DNA of 64,000 nt from Austwickia chelonae. GTDB taxonomy: Bacteria > Actinomycetota > Actinomycetes > Actinomycetales > Dermatophilaceae. A model generated the notes under the pieces. That model did not search any database, was not told the origin of the DNA, and was given only the letters and a program-made list of their open reading frames with translations. Numbering within the stretch: the first letter of the stretch is position 1; each line of letters begins with the position of its first letter. Below are positions 9,786 to 19,123 of the stretch, piece by piece. Both the position numbers and the translations under genes were made by a program. The stretch spans positions 1,736,001-1,800,000 of the forward strand of contig NZ_CP031447.1 of assembly GCF_003391095.1 (NCBI RefSeq), written 5' to 3'.

Positions 9786-11921
9786 TCAGCTCTCCCGCCG
9801 AGAGGGCAGAGAGCCCATCACCCGTTCCAGGAGTACATCGGCTACCCGGTCGCGGGCTGCGGCGGCGAAGTGTGAGCCATCGGGTCTCGCGACCGCCTCT
9901 TCCGGCGGTGGGAAACTTCCACCGGAAGACAACGGCAGTCGATCGTCACACGGATTGTTGTCTGAACGGCAGAAGACATCGGAGATCGAGACCATCCGGA
10001 GCCGTGTGTCGTAGAGGACCTTCTCCTCCAACAGGTCGATCCACTGGCGGCGGACCTCGTCCTGGAAGCGAAGACGAACCAGGAAAGCTGCGCACAACCC
10101 TTCCATGTCGTTCTGGTCCGGTGAGCATCCTTGCGCAGTGCGTTCCCCCGTCGGCTCAGGACGCACGATCACCACAGTGGCACCACCCGCGGTCAGCCGA
10201 TCAACAGCCGAGTCGAGAACAGCCTTCTGCGCTTCCCGATAACCCGGGTCCTTAGCCCGTAGCGGTTTCCCGTCCTGGCCGATGAAATCGGCGTACTCAT
10301 AGCGGGACCACCAGACCACGACAGTCGGTTTTTCCTTCTCGAGCTGTTGTTTCTGGTCGTCCTTCACACTGACGCATGTCGGGTCCTCGTCTCCACCGAG
10401 GGCTGCGACTCCAGGGTTGAACGGTGACCCATCAGGGTTCGCAGTGATAGCTCCAGAGGCTCCGCAGCCACCGTGCGAACCATTGATCACCGGGACCTGG
10501 CGTTTCTCCCCAGCCTCTGCAAGAGCACCGAACAACTGCATCGGCACGCTGTCGCCCACCACCATCATCTTGGTGGATCCAGAGGCCACGACCACTCCAT
10601 GTCCGATGTACCAAGGGGTGCCGCCCAAGATCACTGGTAGTGCGCAGGTCGCTGCCATCGCTGTGGCGCCCACGCTCAGGACCGACGCGGAACGAGCCTC
10701 TCGACAGCGTCCGGAGCGCAAAGGCATTTCGACAAGATGGTAGGAGAGCATGGCTGAAACCAAAGTTGCTGCGACCACGATCAGAGCCCGCTGAGCGTCG
10801 AACGTTCCGTGAGGGAGCAGCCAGACCGTCCAGGGCCAGTGCCACAGGTAGATCCCGTATGAAATCCGACCCAGATAGGTCATGACTGGGTTGGTGAACA
10901 TCTTGGCCAGTTTGCTGTCTTGGTCCACCCTGCTGGCACCTACCACCAGCGAGGCCACCGCCGCTGCAGTCAGGACGGCACCACCGAAGAAGTAGGCAGG
11001 GTGCGGGCCGTGTCTGCCGCCGAGGAAGCACACCGCCAAGACCAAGCCCCCCAGCCCTGCCCACATGAGTTTGCGGGCGTGCTTTGTCACGAAGTTGTTC
11101 ACGGCAGGGCGCAGCAGTGCAGCAGCGCACAACGCGCCGATCAAAGGCTCGAAGACCTTTGCATCGGTGCCCATGTACGCCCGATCAGCGCCTGCCCGAA
11201 GGAAGACGTACACCATCACAGATGCGGAGAGCACCGCAAAAACTGCAGCGATCGCCACGACAGAGACAGAACTGGCACGTTGCGCCCCTGGAAGATCCCG
11301 TCGGGCGTGTCTCCCCGGACTCATACTCGCCAGAAGCACGGCAAGGAGCTGCAGGACCAACGGCCAGAAAACGTAGAACTGTTCTTCGACCGCCAAAGAC
11401 CACAGGTGCATCAGCGGCGAGGTGGTTCCGTCAAACGCGAAATAACTCGTTGACGTGATGAAGTGCCAGTTCCCCACGTAGAAGAGGCTCCACAGCAGGT
11501 CAGCGCCCAACGCCGGACGACGATAAGCCGGTGCCAGGACCGCCGCCCACACTCCCACCACGATCAGGAGCAACAACGCCGCCGGAATGAGCCGGGACAT
11601 CCGTCTCGCCCAGAACCGCGGAAGGTCCACTTTCCCGTGCAGGATGATCTCCTGCAGGAGAAGAGTCGTGATCAAGAAACCGGAGAGGACGAAGAAGACG
11701 TCCACGCCGAGATAGCCACCAGAAAAAATGGGGATACCCAGGTGGAAGAGGAAGACCAACGAGACAGCGATCGTACGGATACCGTCGAGTGCAGCAACTC
11801 TTCCCACCAGGGAATGCACACCTTCCGTCGAAGCAGGACGCTCCGACCGACCATCCGTTTCAGGAGGTGCCGACTCCGGCACCTCCTTCTGGACCACATC
11901 TACATCGGCTGAGGACGACAT
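9786..11921 (-). CDS. OafA/YrhL-type acyltransferase 3 with C-terminal SGNH domain
   Basis: An integral membrane O-acyltransferase that probably acetylates a cell-wall or surface polysaccharide. The acyltransferase-3 signature is clear: LDGIRTIAVSLVFLFHLG, GGYLGVDVFFVLSGFLIT, the RFWARRMSRLIPA block and LMHLWSLAVEEQFYVFWP. About ten membrane helices end near residue 420. An extracytoplasmic SGNH domain follows, with MMVVGDSVPMQL (Ser block) and a terminal RPDGSHF (Asp/His block). Length is about 711 residues from the ATG at 11921. A TTG at 11981 would add 20 residues, and neither start has a good ribosome-binding site. The target polymer cannot be told from context, as no glycan cluster lies nearby. 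Confidence 0.88.
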   Translation of the reverse strand: MSSSADVDVVQKEVPESAPPETDGRSERPASTEGVHSLVGRVAALDGIRTIAVSLVFLFHLGIPIFSGGYLGVDVFFVLSGFLITTLLLQEIILHGKVDLPRFWARRMSRLIPAALLLLIVVGVWAAVLAPAYRRPALGADLLWSLFYVGNWHFITSTSYFAFDGTTSPLMHLWSLAVEEQFYVFWPLVLQLLAVLLASMSPGRHARRDLPGAQRASSVSVVAIAAVFAVLSASVMVYVFLRAGADRAYMGTDAKVFEPLIGALCAAALLRPAVNNFVTKHARKLMWAGLGGLVLAVCFLGGRHGPHPAYFFGGAVLTAAAVASLVVGASRVDQDSKLAKMFTNPVMTYLGRISYGIYLWHWPWTVWLLPHGTFDAQRALIVVAATLVSAMLSYHLVEMPLRSGRCREARSASVLSVGATAMAATCALPVILGGTPWYIGHGVVVASGSTKMMVVGDSVPMQLFGALAEAGEKRQVPVINGSHGGCGASGAITANPDGSPFNPGVAALGGDEDPTCVSVKDDQKQQLEKEKPTVVVWWSRYEYADFIGQDGKPLRAKDPGYREAQKAVLDSAVDRLTAGGATVVIVRPEPTGERTAQGCSPDQNDMEGLCAAFLVRLRFQDEVRRQWIDLLEEKVLYDTRLRMVSISDVFCRSDNNPCDDRLPLSSGGSFPPPEEAVARPDGSHFAAAARDRVADVLLERVMGSLPSRRES

Positions 11922-11997
11922 CACGGTTCCGGCCGGGCGTGCACTCACGGGACGTGAACACCCGTCGACACGGACAGGCAACAGATCTGAAACGCTT

Positions 11998-13506
11998 TCA
12001 CGAGCGAGATTGTGCCAGGCTCACCAGAGTCCTCGTCCCGAAGCCCGTGCCTCCCTTGAGGGTGTACCCGTAAGGGGAGCCTTCGTGGAAAGCCGGGCCG
12101 GCGATGTCCAAGTGGACCCAGGGGATCGGTGTCTCGTCCTCGGGAGACTCTCCGACGTATTCCCGAAGGAAGGCAGCAGCGAACAAAGAGCCGCCTTCCC
12201 GTGCTCCGGTGTGCTTTCGGTCCGCGACATCGGAGTCCAGGTCCTTCATCACTTCGTCAGGAATGGGCATCGGCCAGATGCACTCACCACAGGACTCCGC
12301 CACCGTGACGACCTCCTGTCGTAGATCATCACGATTCGACATCGCTGCAGCTGTCCGATGGCCCAAAGCGATGACTGCAGCACCGGTGAGAGTGGCTATG
12401 TCGATCAGTACGTCCGGTTGCCGACGGGAGGCCAGGACCAACCCGTCCGCCAGCACCAGCCGACCTTCCGCATCGGTGTTGATCACCTCACATGTCGTGC
12501 CATCCGCCATGGTCACGACATCACCTGGACGGACAGCATTTCCGTCGGGCATGTTCTCGGCGAGACACAGCCACCCCTCGACGGCCACGGGAAGGTCCAG
12601 TTCCGCGATCACTGTCACTGCCGCTGCTACAGCTGCCGCACCGGCCATATCCCCCTTCATCCCGACCATCGAAGCTGCAGGCTTGATGCTCAGCCCTCCG
12701 GAATCGAAGGTGATGCCCTTGCCGACGAAGGAGAGCCGTTGCTTCGCGCCGTCCGGGGCGTATTCCAGATGGACGATCACCGGCGGATGCGCCGATCCCT
12801 GACCGACTCCGAGAATGCCTCCGCAACCGGCTTCGGACAGGTCATCTCGGCGGTACATCTTGACCGTGACTTCCTCGGGCACACTCGCCTGGACCTGCTG
12901 GGCGAAGGACTCCGGAAACAACTCGTTCGGGCAAGCGTTCACCAGGTCTCGAGCCCAGCAGACGCCCTTGGACACGATCTCGGCCTGACGTACCGCTGCT
13001 CGGGCGGTCTCCTCGGCCTCGGTACTGCGAGGAACCCCAGACAGAGAGATCTGCGCTACAGGTGCGCGTTTTGCCTTTTCTGCGCGCACTTTCTCACCGT
13101 GATATCCCTCGAACGAATACGCGCCCATGGCCAGGCCCTCTGTCACCTGACCAATCCATTCCGGTCCGGGAAGAACTACGGTGGCTGCCCGACGTCCGGC
13201 CAGGGCGCGTCCTGCGGTGCCCGCAGCCTGTCGTACTCGTTCGCCGTCGAGCTCCGTTGCGACTGCGCCCACCCCGACCACCGCGACCAGCGGGGAACGC
13301 GCGCCGTCCACGCCGGTGAGCCACGTCGTCTCGTCTGCTTTTCCCCGAGCTCGGAATATCTCCATCGACGACCTGATGTGCTGACTCAGCGCGTCGTCCA
13401 CTTCTCCCAAGAGCACAGCCCCTTCCTCGGCGGGAGCAGCGAAGAGGACCAAGACGTCGGTCTCCTCATCGGGCACGGGACCGGTGGACAGCGTGAAGGT
13501 CGTCAC
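11998..13506 (-). CDS. pepA: Leucyl aminopeptidase (M17)
   Basis: A cytosolic two-metal aminopeptidase that removes N-terminal residues from peptides. The C-terminal catalytic domain shows GKGITFDSGGLSIKP (metal Lys/Asp), MKGDMAGAAAV, and the family signature NTDAEGRL, with the following LTGAAVIALG. Length is 502 residues from a GTG at 13506 with AAAGG upstream. The frame stays open 31 codons further upstream without a plausible start context. The product ends in HLDIAGPAF and GGTGFGTRTL, typical of PepA. It is divergent from gcvT and its stop lies 76 bp before the acyltransferase gene start. Confidence 0.95.
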   Translation of the reverse strand: MTTFTLSTGPVPDEETDVLVLFAAPAEEGAVLLGEVDDALSQHIRSSMEIFRARGKADETTWLTGVDGARSPLVAVVGVGAVATELDGERVRQAAGTAGRALAGRRAATVVLPGPEWIGQVTEGLAMGAYSFEGYHGEKVRAEKAKRAPVAQISLSGVPRSTEAEETARAAVRQAEIVSKGVCWARDLVNACPNELFPESFAQQVQASVPEEVTVKMYRRDDLSEAGCGGILGVGQGSAHPPVIVHLEYAPDGAKQRLSFVGKGITFDSGGLSIKPAASMVGMKGDMAGAAAVAAAVTVIAELDLPVAVEGWLCLAENMPDGNAVRPGDVVTMADGTTCEVINTDAEGRLVLADGLVLASRRQPDVLIDIATLTGAAVIALGHRTAAAMSNRDDLRQEVVTVAESCGECIWPMPIPDEVMKDLDSDVADRKHTGAREGGSLFAAAFLREYVGESPEDETPIPWVHLDIAGPAFHEGSPYGYTLKGGTGFGTRTLVSLAQSRS

Positions 13507-13640
13507 CGAACAGCCTTTCGACAGATTGGATTCGAGATGACAAGGCTTACACGAGCATGTTCGGGAGTCGAAGTCGACACGAGATATTGACGGCTTCACT
13601 CCATACTCCGAACCACCTGATTATCCCTACCTCGGCCCGA

Positions 13641-13646
13641 TAGCGT
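13641..13646 (+). promoter_or_regulatory. Candidate leaderless -10 (TAGCGT) of gcvT
   Basis: TAGCGT ends 7 nt before the ATG at 13654. The transcript would then begin at or next to the start codon. No clear -35 is seen. Confidence 0.45.
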
Positions 13647-13653
13647 GGGGAAC

Positions 13654-14763
13654 ATGAGCGATTCGCAGCTGCAGACCTCTCCGTTGCACGACCGCCACCG
13701 TCAGCTCGGAGCGAAGATGGCCGACTTCGGTGGTTGGGAGATGCCCATCGAGTACCCCCACGGTGGTGTTCTGCGCGAGCACCAGGCAGTGCGGAAGGCC
13801 GTGGGGGTCTTCGACGTCTCCCACCTTGGCAAGGTCTCGGTCCGAGGCCCTGGCGCCGCAGATTTCGTCAACCGCTGCTTCACCAATGACTTACGTAAGA
13901 TCACGCCTCCGAAGGCCCAGTACACGATGTGTTGTGATCCGCGGACCGGGGGAGTCGTCGATGACCTCATTCAGTATTTCAAGTCCGAGGAAGACATTTT
14001 CCTGATTCCGAACTGCGCCAACACCGCTGAAGTCGTTCGGCGGATGCGTCAGGAGCTCCCCGAACAGATTGAGATCACCGATCTCCACCGCGACTTCGGT
14101 GTCATCGCCGTGCAGGGCCCATGTTCGGAAGATCTCCTGGAGTCCATAGGACTCCCCACTCGTCTCGAATACATGTCCTTCGCCGAGACCGTCTGGCACG
14201 GGATCTCGCTCACAGTCTGCCGAACGGGCTACACCGGTGAAAAAGGGTACGAACTGGTCATGCCCTGGGACGATGCGGAACAGCTTTGGGATGCCTTGAC
14301 CGACGGACTGTACCGCTACGAAGGGCTTCCCTGCGGGCTGGGGGCCCGTGACACCTTGCGTACTGAAATGGGGTACGCGCTTCATGGTCATGAACTGAGC
14401 CCCGAGATCACTCCGAATATGGCCCGGGCAGGCTGGGCGGTCGGGTGGAACAAGGACGATTTCTGGGGCAAGAGCGTTCTCACCGAGCAACGGGCAGCTA
14501 AGGAATGTCGTCTCTCCTGGGGACTCCTCGTCGAGGGACGCGGAATTCCCCGTAAGGGCTGTTTGGTGAAGGACGCTCAAGGGCAGGAAATCGGCGTCGT
14601 CACCTCCGGCACCATGTCACCGAGTCTGAGGCAAGGCATCGCGTTGTGTTTGCTCGACCGTGGCTGTGCCGCTGGAGACCGTGCTGTCATCGACGTCCGA
14701 GGCCGCGACATCGTCGCCACCGTGGTGAAGCCACCCTTTGTCGCCACCCAGGTGGCGGACTGA
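13654..14763 (+). CDS. gcvT: Aminomethyltransferase, glycine cleavage T protein
   Basis: Takes the aminomethyl group from lipoylated GcvH and makes methylene-tetrahydrofolate and ammonia. It has 369 residues, the family length. The characteristic N-terminus is present (SPLHDRHRQLGAKMADFGGWEMPI, with HxxLGAKMxxFGGWxMPxxY spacing), followed by VFDVSHLGKVSVRG, the folate-site QYTMCCDPRTGGVVDD region, RTGYTGEKGYEL and GLGARDTLRTEMGY. A GTG three codons upstream is possible, but the ATG fits better with the leaderless -10. gcvH and gcvP are not in the window. The gene ends at a strong hairpin facing cobU. Confidence 0.95.
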   Translation: MSDSQLQTSPLHDRHRQLGAKMADFGGWEMPIEYPHGGVLREHQAVRKAVGVFDVSHLGKVSVRGPGAADFVNRCFTNDLRKITPPKAQYTMCCDPRTGGVVDDLIQYFKSEEDIFLIPNCANTAEVVRRMRQELPEQIEITDLHRDFGVIAVQGPCSEDLLESIGLPTRLEYMSFAETVWHGISLTVCRTGYTGEKGYELVMPWDDAEQLWDALTDGLYRYEGLPCGLGARDTLRTEMGYALHGHELSPEITPNMARAGWAVGWNKDDFWGKSVLTEQRAAKECRLSWGLLVEGRGIPRKGCLVKDAQGQEIGVVTSGTMSPSLRQGIALCLLDRGCAAGDRAVIDVRGRDIVATVVKPPFVATQVAD

Positions 14764-14779
14764 GCGGGTACTCAAGGGC

Positions 14780-14820
14780 AACGGTGGGGAGGTCAACTCA
14801 ACGGATGACTCCCCACCGTT
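14780..14820. terminator. Bidirectional terminator between gcvT and cobU
   Basis: A perfect 12-bp stem (AACGGTGGGGAG with CTCCCCACCGTT) has a 17-nt loop between converging genes. Its right arm lies inside the last codons of cobU, so the stop region of cobU doubles as terminator sequence. Confidence 0.65.
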
Positions 14821-15398
14821 CCACTGTCGAAGAGCTGCGTCGACGCTTCCTCAACCCGAGGGTGCTTCCCCAGGTCGATCACACGTCCGGCACACACCAG
14901 GTGCACATGGTCGCACCGGCTGGCGGTCTCCGCATTTGCCCGCCCGATCAGGTCGCGGAAAAGACGACCGGAAGGATGCCCCGGCACGACGCCTAGCCCT
15001 ACCTCGTTCGAAACGATGACGACAGGATGGATCGCGGACTCCAGAGCAGAGTAAAGCCGCTCACAGGATTCCACGACGGACTCCTTTGCCAACACTGGCT
15101 TTTCCCATGCTCCGGCATCGTCGACGACTCTGGAGATCCAGGTGCCGAGGCAGTCCACCATGACCGGCCCCTGGGCATCACGAACGGCAGCCGGGACATC
15201 GGATGTCTCGACTGTGCGCCAGGTGGAAGGCCTGGACATCTGGTGCTCCCTGACCCGAGCCGCCCACTCGGGATCCCTGATCGGATCAGGGACCGGTCCT
15301 GGAGCCACGTAGGTCACCGAGGGAAAGCCGCTCACCAAACGTTCGGCATATCGGCTCTTACCACTGCGGACGCCCCCGAGCACCAGAACCCTGTTCAT
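14793..15398 (-). CDS. cobU: Adenosylcobinamide kinase / adenosylcobinamide-phosphate guanylyltransferase
   Basis: Phosphorylates adenosylcobinamide and attaches GMP, a late step in B12 nucleotide-loop assembly. The P-loop GGVRSGKSRYAE begins at residue 8. VDCLGTWISR, VIVSNEVGLGVVP and the C-terminal GRANAETASRCDHVHLVCAG block match the family. It has 201 residues, a little longer than enterobacterial CobU. It lies next to an SCO2322-family gene, as in other actinobacterial cobalt/B12 loci. cobS and cobT are not here. Confidence 0.94.
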   Translation of the reverse strand: MNRVLVLGGVRSGKSRYAERLVSGFPSVTYVAPGPVPDPIRDPEWAARVREHQMSRPSTWRTVETSDVPAAVRDAQGPVMVDCLGTWISRVVDDAGAWEKPVLAKESVVESCERLYSALESAIHPVVIVSNEVGLGVVPGHPSGRLFRDLIGRANAETASRCDHVHLVCAGRVIDLGKHPRVEEASTQLFDSGTVGSHPLS

Positions 15399-15419
15399 GC
15401 TGGAGAACCTACCTGGACG

Positions 15420-16214
15420 TCAAGATGCGGCTGACGGCTGATCGCCTGGTGCCTGCTTCTCCCGACGTTTCTTCATCAGGTAGAAAATCCCGAACCCGGT
15501 CCCGACCACGACGACGGCCACACCCGTCAGAACAGTCTTGGAAGGGCTCTGCGCCGTTTCGCCATGCACGGCTGCCGCATCCTGCGGCTTCGGCTGCTCC
15601 CGAGGTGCGGAGACCGCGATGCCGACCCGCTCATCCGGCGCCTTCGCCTCCTCGGGAACCGCAGTCAACGGTTCACCACAAACATTTCCGCCAGGATAGT
15701 TGTCGATGGAGCAGACTCGCCCGGAGGCGTCACGGGGCATCGCAACGGCAGTCAGCACCTCACTACTGGAGGCACCGCTGGGCACCTGGGCACATCGTGA
15801 GATCGGGGCAGGCGGGTTCGCACCCTCTGCTCCATCGGCCTTGCGGCCGTAATCAATGACCACACCGATACGTTTCTTGCCGGCTTCGGCCACTACCTTG
15901 CTGCAAATATCCTCGAAAGAGGGCATCGCCCGTGGCATCCGCGGCGTAGCAGTCTCTGCCGCCGCATACCGCCAGCCGTCGACGGCTCCTTCGGAGGGAA
16001 CGACTGAATAGGGGCCGGTCGCTGCTTTCGCCCAAGAATTGTCTTTCAAGTGCGCGAAAGTCCATGCGCGTTCCGCCGTCGCGCTCGCACTGGGGGTCGG
16101 GGCAGGCTTACTCATGGTGGCGCTCTCCGACGAAGGAGAGCCAGACAGGAGGCCGGCCAGCGCCAGGAGTAGGCCTCCTGCGGTCCGGCAGATATTGCGT
16201 TGCATTGACGACAA
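15420..16214 (-). CDS. SCO2322 family secreted, C-terminally anchored protein
   Basis: A 264-residue exported protein. A signal peptide (LLLALAGLLSG) is followed by a Ser/Thr/Pro spacer, a domain with WTFAHLKDNSWAKAATGP, VPSEGAVDGWRYA, FEDICSKV and RIGVVIDYG, and a pair of Cys residues in VCSIDNYPGGNVC. A C-terminal transmembrane helix (LTGVAVVVVGTGFGIFYL) and a basic tail end it. This pattern matches the SCO2322 family, found in actinobacteria beside ECF-type cobalt transporter genes. No such transporter is in the window. The start is a TTG with GAGGAGG 8 nt upstream; an ATG three codons later is less well spaced. It ends 21 bp before cobU, so the two probably form an operon. Molecular function is unknown. 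Confidence 0.78.
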   Translation of the reverse strand: MSSMQRNICRTAGGLLLALAGLLSGSPSSESATMSKPAPTPSASATAERAWTFAHLKDNSWAKAATGPYSVVPSEGAVDGWRYAAAETATPRMPRAMPSFEDICSKVVAEAGKKRIGVVIDYGRKADGAEGANPPAPISRCAQVPSGASSSEVLTAVAMPRDASGRVCSIDNYPGGNVCGEPLTAVPEEAKAPDERVGIAVSAPREQPKPQDAAAVHGETAQSPSKTVLTGVAVVVVGTGFGIFYLMKKRREKQAPGDQPSAAS

Positions 16215-16238
16215 GGGGACGACCTCCTCAATCGGGTC

Positions 16239-16271
16239 GGTGGAAGGTTCTTACGGGGAGAACCTTCCACC
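16239..16271 (-). promoter_or_regulatory. Strong hairpin in the leader of the SCO2322-family gene
   Basis: A perfect 13-bp stem (GGTGGAAGGTTCT with AGAACCTTCCACC) and 7-nt loop lie just upstream of the ribosome-binding site of the gene at 15420-16214. No T tract follows on either strand, so it may be a regulatory element rather than a terminator. The remainder of the gap (16272-16481) holds no gene or riboswitch that I can identify. Confidence 0.5.
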
Positions 16272-16481
16272 GCCTACTGTCTGCGACGACGACTTCCAAA
16301 GGACCTGAACCGTACTGGCGTATGACGTTCGGGTTTCATCGGCCCTCACTATCGGCATCCGAATCCATCGCACGTCAGCGGCGTTGGCTCCGACCCTTGC
16401 ACCCACCCAGAACTCTGTCAAAGGTCCGACTGCGATGCGGCGTGTCTGTGACCGTCCACGACGGCAGAAGCTGAGCGTTGC

Positions 16482-17129
16482 TCAGAAACCGAAACGGGTC
16501 TTGGCGAAAGCCTCGATCGCGCCAAGGCTTCCCTCGACCTCTACGTGTGCGACCGCGCTACGCCCGAAGGCGTACAGGAGGACTTCGCCCGGGCCTCCAT
16601 GAAGAATGACCTCACCTTCCCTGGTCGGCGCTTTGACCATCTTCTCCCCGTGCCCCTGGCAGAAAAGAGTCACCCCGACCGGGGAACGTCGTAGAAGTAA
16701 TTGCCCGGCCTGGCGAAGACGTAGCCACAAGGCCTCGGACTCGTCCTGTTCCAGCTGCCGGCTCCGCCCTGGAGTCCAGTCCTCTTGAGCCCGCAGCACA
16801 TCTTCGTGGTGCACGAAGAACTCTGCGAGATTGACGGCATCGTCCACGCTGGGGACACGCAGGGGCGACCAACCTCGAGGACCTTGTCTGACCATGTCCA
16901 CCAGGGAAGCCCACGGCTGATCGGCATACTGCTCCTGCACCCGGTGAGTGTGCTCGGCCAAAGCCGGGACGATGACCCCGGCAATCGTGTCGGGCCTACG
17001 CTCGCGGATGACGAGGTGGGCAGCCAGATCCCGCGTTCGCCACCCCTCGCAGAGGGTGGGCGCGTCGGGGCCGAGCCGGGTGAGCGTGGAGCAGAGGGCG
17101 GCGCGTTCGAGCTGCGCAAGTCCGGTCAT
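16482..17129 (-). CDS. TIGR03085 family (DinB-like) metal-binding protein
   Basis: A 215-residue cytosolic protein of the DinB/mycothiol-isomerase-like fold. The N-terminus has [18 protein letters not shown], then the family block [21 protein letters not shown] (first metal His). [16 protein letters not shown] supplies more His ligands, and the C-terminus has [19 protein letters not shown]. The ATG at 17129 was chosen because the longer frame overlaps hisI on the other strand and only here does the family sequence begin. Such genes are regularly found beside hisI/trpE in actinobacteria. The substrate is unknown. Confidence 0.85.
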   Translation of the reverse strand: MTGLAQLERAALCSTLTRLGPDAPTLCEGWRTRDLAAHLVIRERRPDTIAGVIVPALAEHTHRVQEQYADQPWASLVDMVRQGPRGWSPLRVPSVDDAVNLAEFFVHHEDVLRAQEDWTPGRSRQLEQDESEALWLRLRQAGQLLLRRSPVGVTLFCQGHGEKMVKAPTREGEVILHGGPGEVLLYAFGRSAVAHVEVEGSLGAIEAFAKTRFGF

Positions 17130-17189
17130 GGCTGTCAGTCTTCCAGGAACCGGAAATGTTCGTGCACGGGAAGACCGTGTCGGAGCAGG

Positions 17190-17195
17190 TATACA
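17190..17195 (+). promoter_or_regulatory. Candidate leaderless -10 (TATACA) of hisI
   Basis: TATACA ends 6 nt before the ATG at 17202, and there is no Shine-Dalgarno sequence. It would drive hisI-trpE and the following membrane protein gene. Confidence 0.4.
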
Positions 17196-17201
17196 TGCAC
17201 A

Positions 17202-17588
17202 ATGTCTGGCGTGACCGATGCCTCCGTACCGAACAGCCCGCTGGACCCGGCTATCGCCCGGCGACTCAAACGAGATTCCGCAGGATTGGTGGCAGCCGTT
17301 GTTCAGGAGTACTCGACTTCCCAGGTGCTGATGTTGGGATGGATGAACGACGAAGCCTTGCACCGTACGTTGACGACCGGGCGAGTCACCTTCTGGTCCA
17401 GGAGTCGTCAGGAGTACTGGCGTAAAGGGGACTCCTCTGGCCATGCGCAGTACGTGCGCACGGTTGCCCTGGATTGCGACGGGGATGCGCTTCTTGTCAG
17501 TGTCGATCAGGTCGGTGCGGCATGCCATACCGGAGAACGGACCTGTTTCTTCACCGATTTGGGAGCACGGACGGGGGAGGCGCCGTGA
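17202..17588 (+). CDS. hisI: Phosphoribosyl-AMP cyclohydrolase
   Basis: Opens the ring of phosphoribosyl-AMP in histidine synthesis; zinc dependent. It has 128 residues, the single-domain form without HisE. Family motifs are present: [19 protein letters not shown], the [18 protein letters not shown] block, the metal-site LDCDGDALL, and [13 protein letters not shown], which carries the Zn Cys residues. The stop overlaps the trpE start (GTGA), so the two are translationally coupled. An alternative GTG lies four codons further on. Confidence 0.95.
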   Translation: MSGVTDASVPNSPLDPAIARRLKRDSAGLVAAVVQEYSTSQVLMLGWMNDEALHRTLTTGRVTFWSRSRQEYWRKGDSSGHAQYVRTVALDCDGDALLVSVDQVGAACHTGERTCFFTDLGARTGEAP

Positions 17589-19123
17589 TTGTGGCGGATC
17601 TGGGATATGGCCAAGTTTGGCCGACTCCGGAAGACTTCAAAGAGCTGTGTCGACGGCGACCTGTGGTTCCTGTCGTCCGGCGGCTTCTCGCGGACGCCGA
17701 GACCCCGGTGGGGGTCTATCGCAAACTCGCCGGCTCCCGAACAGGTACTTTTCTGCTGGAGTCTGCAGAGCACGGTGGCACATGGTCGAGGTATTCCATC
17801 GTGGGAGTTCGGAGCCGAACTCAACTCTTCGAGGTCGGCGGGCGCACCTGCTGGGTGGGCGGAACCACTGCAGACATAGTGGTTGAAGACCGCTCACCGG
17901 TGACCGCTCTGCAAGAAGCCCTGGCGAAACTGTCTACCGATCCGATCTCGGGGTTGCCCCCGCTGACTGCGGGATTCGTAGGGTATGTCGGATACGACGC
18001 AGTGCGACATTGGGAGAAGGTCCCGGCACAGGCACCGGACGAGTTGGGGCTTCCCGAGATGGCCATGATGTTGGCCGCAGATCTTGCCGTGATGGATCAT
18101 ACCGATGCGTCCCTTTACCTGGTGGCGAACGTCTTTTCCCGAGAACTCGACACGGAGGACGTCGACCTCGCCTACACAGAGGCGGTCGGACGGCTCGACG
18201 AGATGACCCGCTCCTTGTCGGCACCGACACCGAGCACCATCTCGATAGTCGGTTCCGCTGTCGAGGACGAGCAACCGTCGAGCACCTGCACCAAGCCTGA
18301 GTTCCTCCAGATGGTGCAGTCGGGGAAAGAGGCTATTCGGGCAGGCGAAGTCTTCCAGGTGGTGCTTTCACAACGGTTCTCCACGCCCTGCTCGGCGGAC
18401 GCCCTTGACGTCTACCGGGTGTTACGCACCAGCAATCCCAGCCCGTACATGTACCTCCTGCGAATGCGGGACGGAAACGGCAGAACTTTCGAGGTCGTCG
18501 GTTCTAGCCCGGAGGCCTTGGTCAAGGTCGAGGGGCGGCGGGTGATCACGCACCCCATCGCTGGTTCCCGGCCACGCGGAAATAGCCCGCAAGAAGATGA
18601 GCATTTGGCTTGTGAACTGGCCTGCGACCCGAAGGAACGGGCGGAACACGTGATGCTCGTCGATCTGTCCCGCAATGATCTTCAGAAGGTGTGTAAGCCG
18701 GGAACAGTGGAGGTCGTGGACCTGATGAGTATCCGTCGCTATAGCCACATCATGCATCTGGAGTCGACGGTGGTCGGCCAGTTGCGCGAATCTTGCACTG
18801 CTTATGACGTGTTGGCCGCTGCTTTTCCGGCAGGCACTCTCTCCGGCGCACCCAAGCCCAGAGCTATGGCCCTGATCGATGAATTGGAACCCGTCGCGCG
18901 CGGTGTTTACGGAGGAGTCGTGGGCTATTTGGACGTACACGGTGACATGGATGCGGCCATTGCCATCAGGACAGCAGTCATTCTGGAGGGGCGTGCCTAC
19001 GTACAAGCAGGCGCCGGAGTCGTGGCTGACTCCGATCCCGACACGGAATACGCTGAAACCGTCTCCAAGGCTGCGGCAGCCTTACGTGCGGTCTCCCGGG
19101 CGATGAACCTGCGTGAGCCATGA
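17585..19123 (+). CDS. trpE: Anthranilate synthase component I
   Basis: Converts chorismate to anthranilate with ammonia from TrpG, the first step of tryptophan synthesis. It has 512 residues. The N-terminus carries the feedback-site region ([19 protein letters not shown]). The catalytic domain shows [51 protein letters not shown] and [14 protein letters not shown]. The start is a GTG (17585) that overlaps the hisI stop and has GGGGGAGG 5 nt upstream. The longer open frame back to 17474 lies entirely within hisI. Its stop overlaps the next gene (ATGA). trpG and trpD are not in the window. Confidence 0.96.
   Translation: MIVADLGYGQVWPTPEDFKELCRRRPVVPVVRRLLADAETPVGVYRKLAGSRTGTFLLESAEHGGTWSRYSIVGVRSRTQLFEVGGRTCWVGGTTADIVVEDRSPVTALQEALAKLSTDPISGLPPLTAGFVGYVGYDAVRHWEKVPAQAPDELGLPEMAMMLAADLAVMDHTDASLYLVANVFSRELDTEDVDLAYTEAVGRLDEMTRSLSAPTPSTISIVGSAVEDEQPSSTCTKPEFLQMVQSGKEAIRAGEVFQVVLSQRFSTPCSADALDVYRVLRTSNPSPYMYLLRMRDGNGRTFEVVGSSPEALVKVEGRRVITHPIAGSRPRGNSPQEDEHLACELACDPKERAEHVMLVDLSRNDLQKVCKPGTVEVVDLMSIRRYSHIMHLESTVVGQLRESCTAYDVLAAAFPAGTLSGAPKPRAMALIDELEPVARGVYGGVVGYLDVHGDMDAAIAIRTAVILEGRAYVQAGAGVVADSDPDTEYAETVSKAAAALRAVSRAMNLREP

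Noticed and set aside
16272-16481. Possible cobalamin riboswitch before the SCO2322/cobU genes
   Set aside because: The expected GGTGnnAATCC core and B12-box are not recognisable on the correct strand. Kept only as something to test with a covariance model.
16471-16485. Hairpin CTGAGC-GTT-GCTCAG at the end of the TIGR03085 gene
   Set aside because: Only a 6-bp stem, overlapping the last codons, without a T tract; not reported as a terminator.
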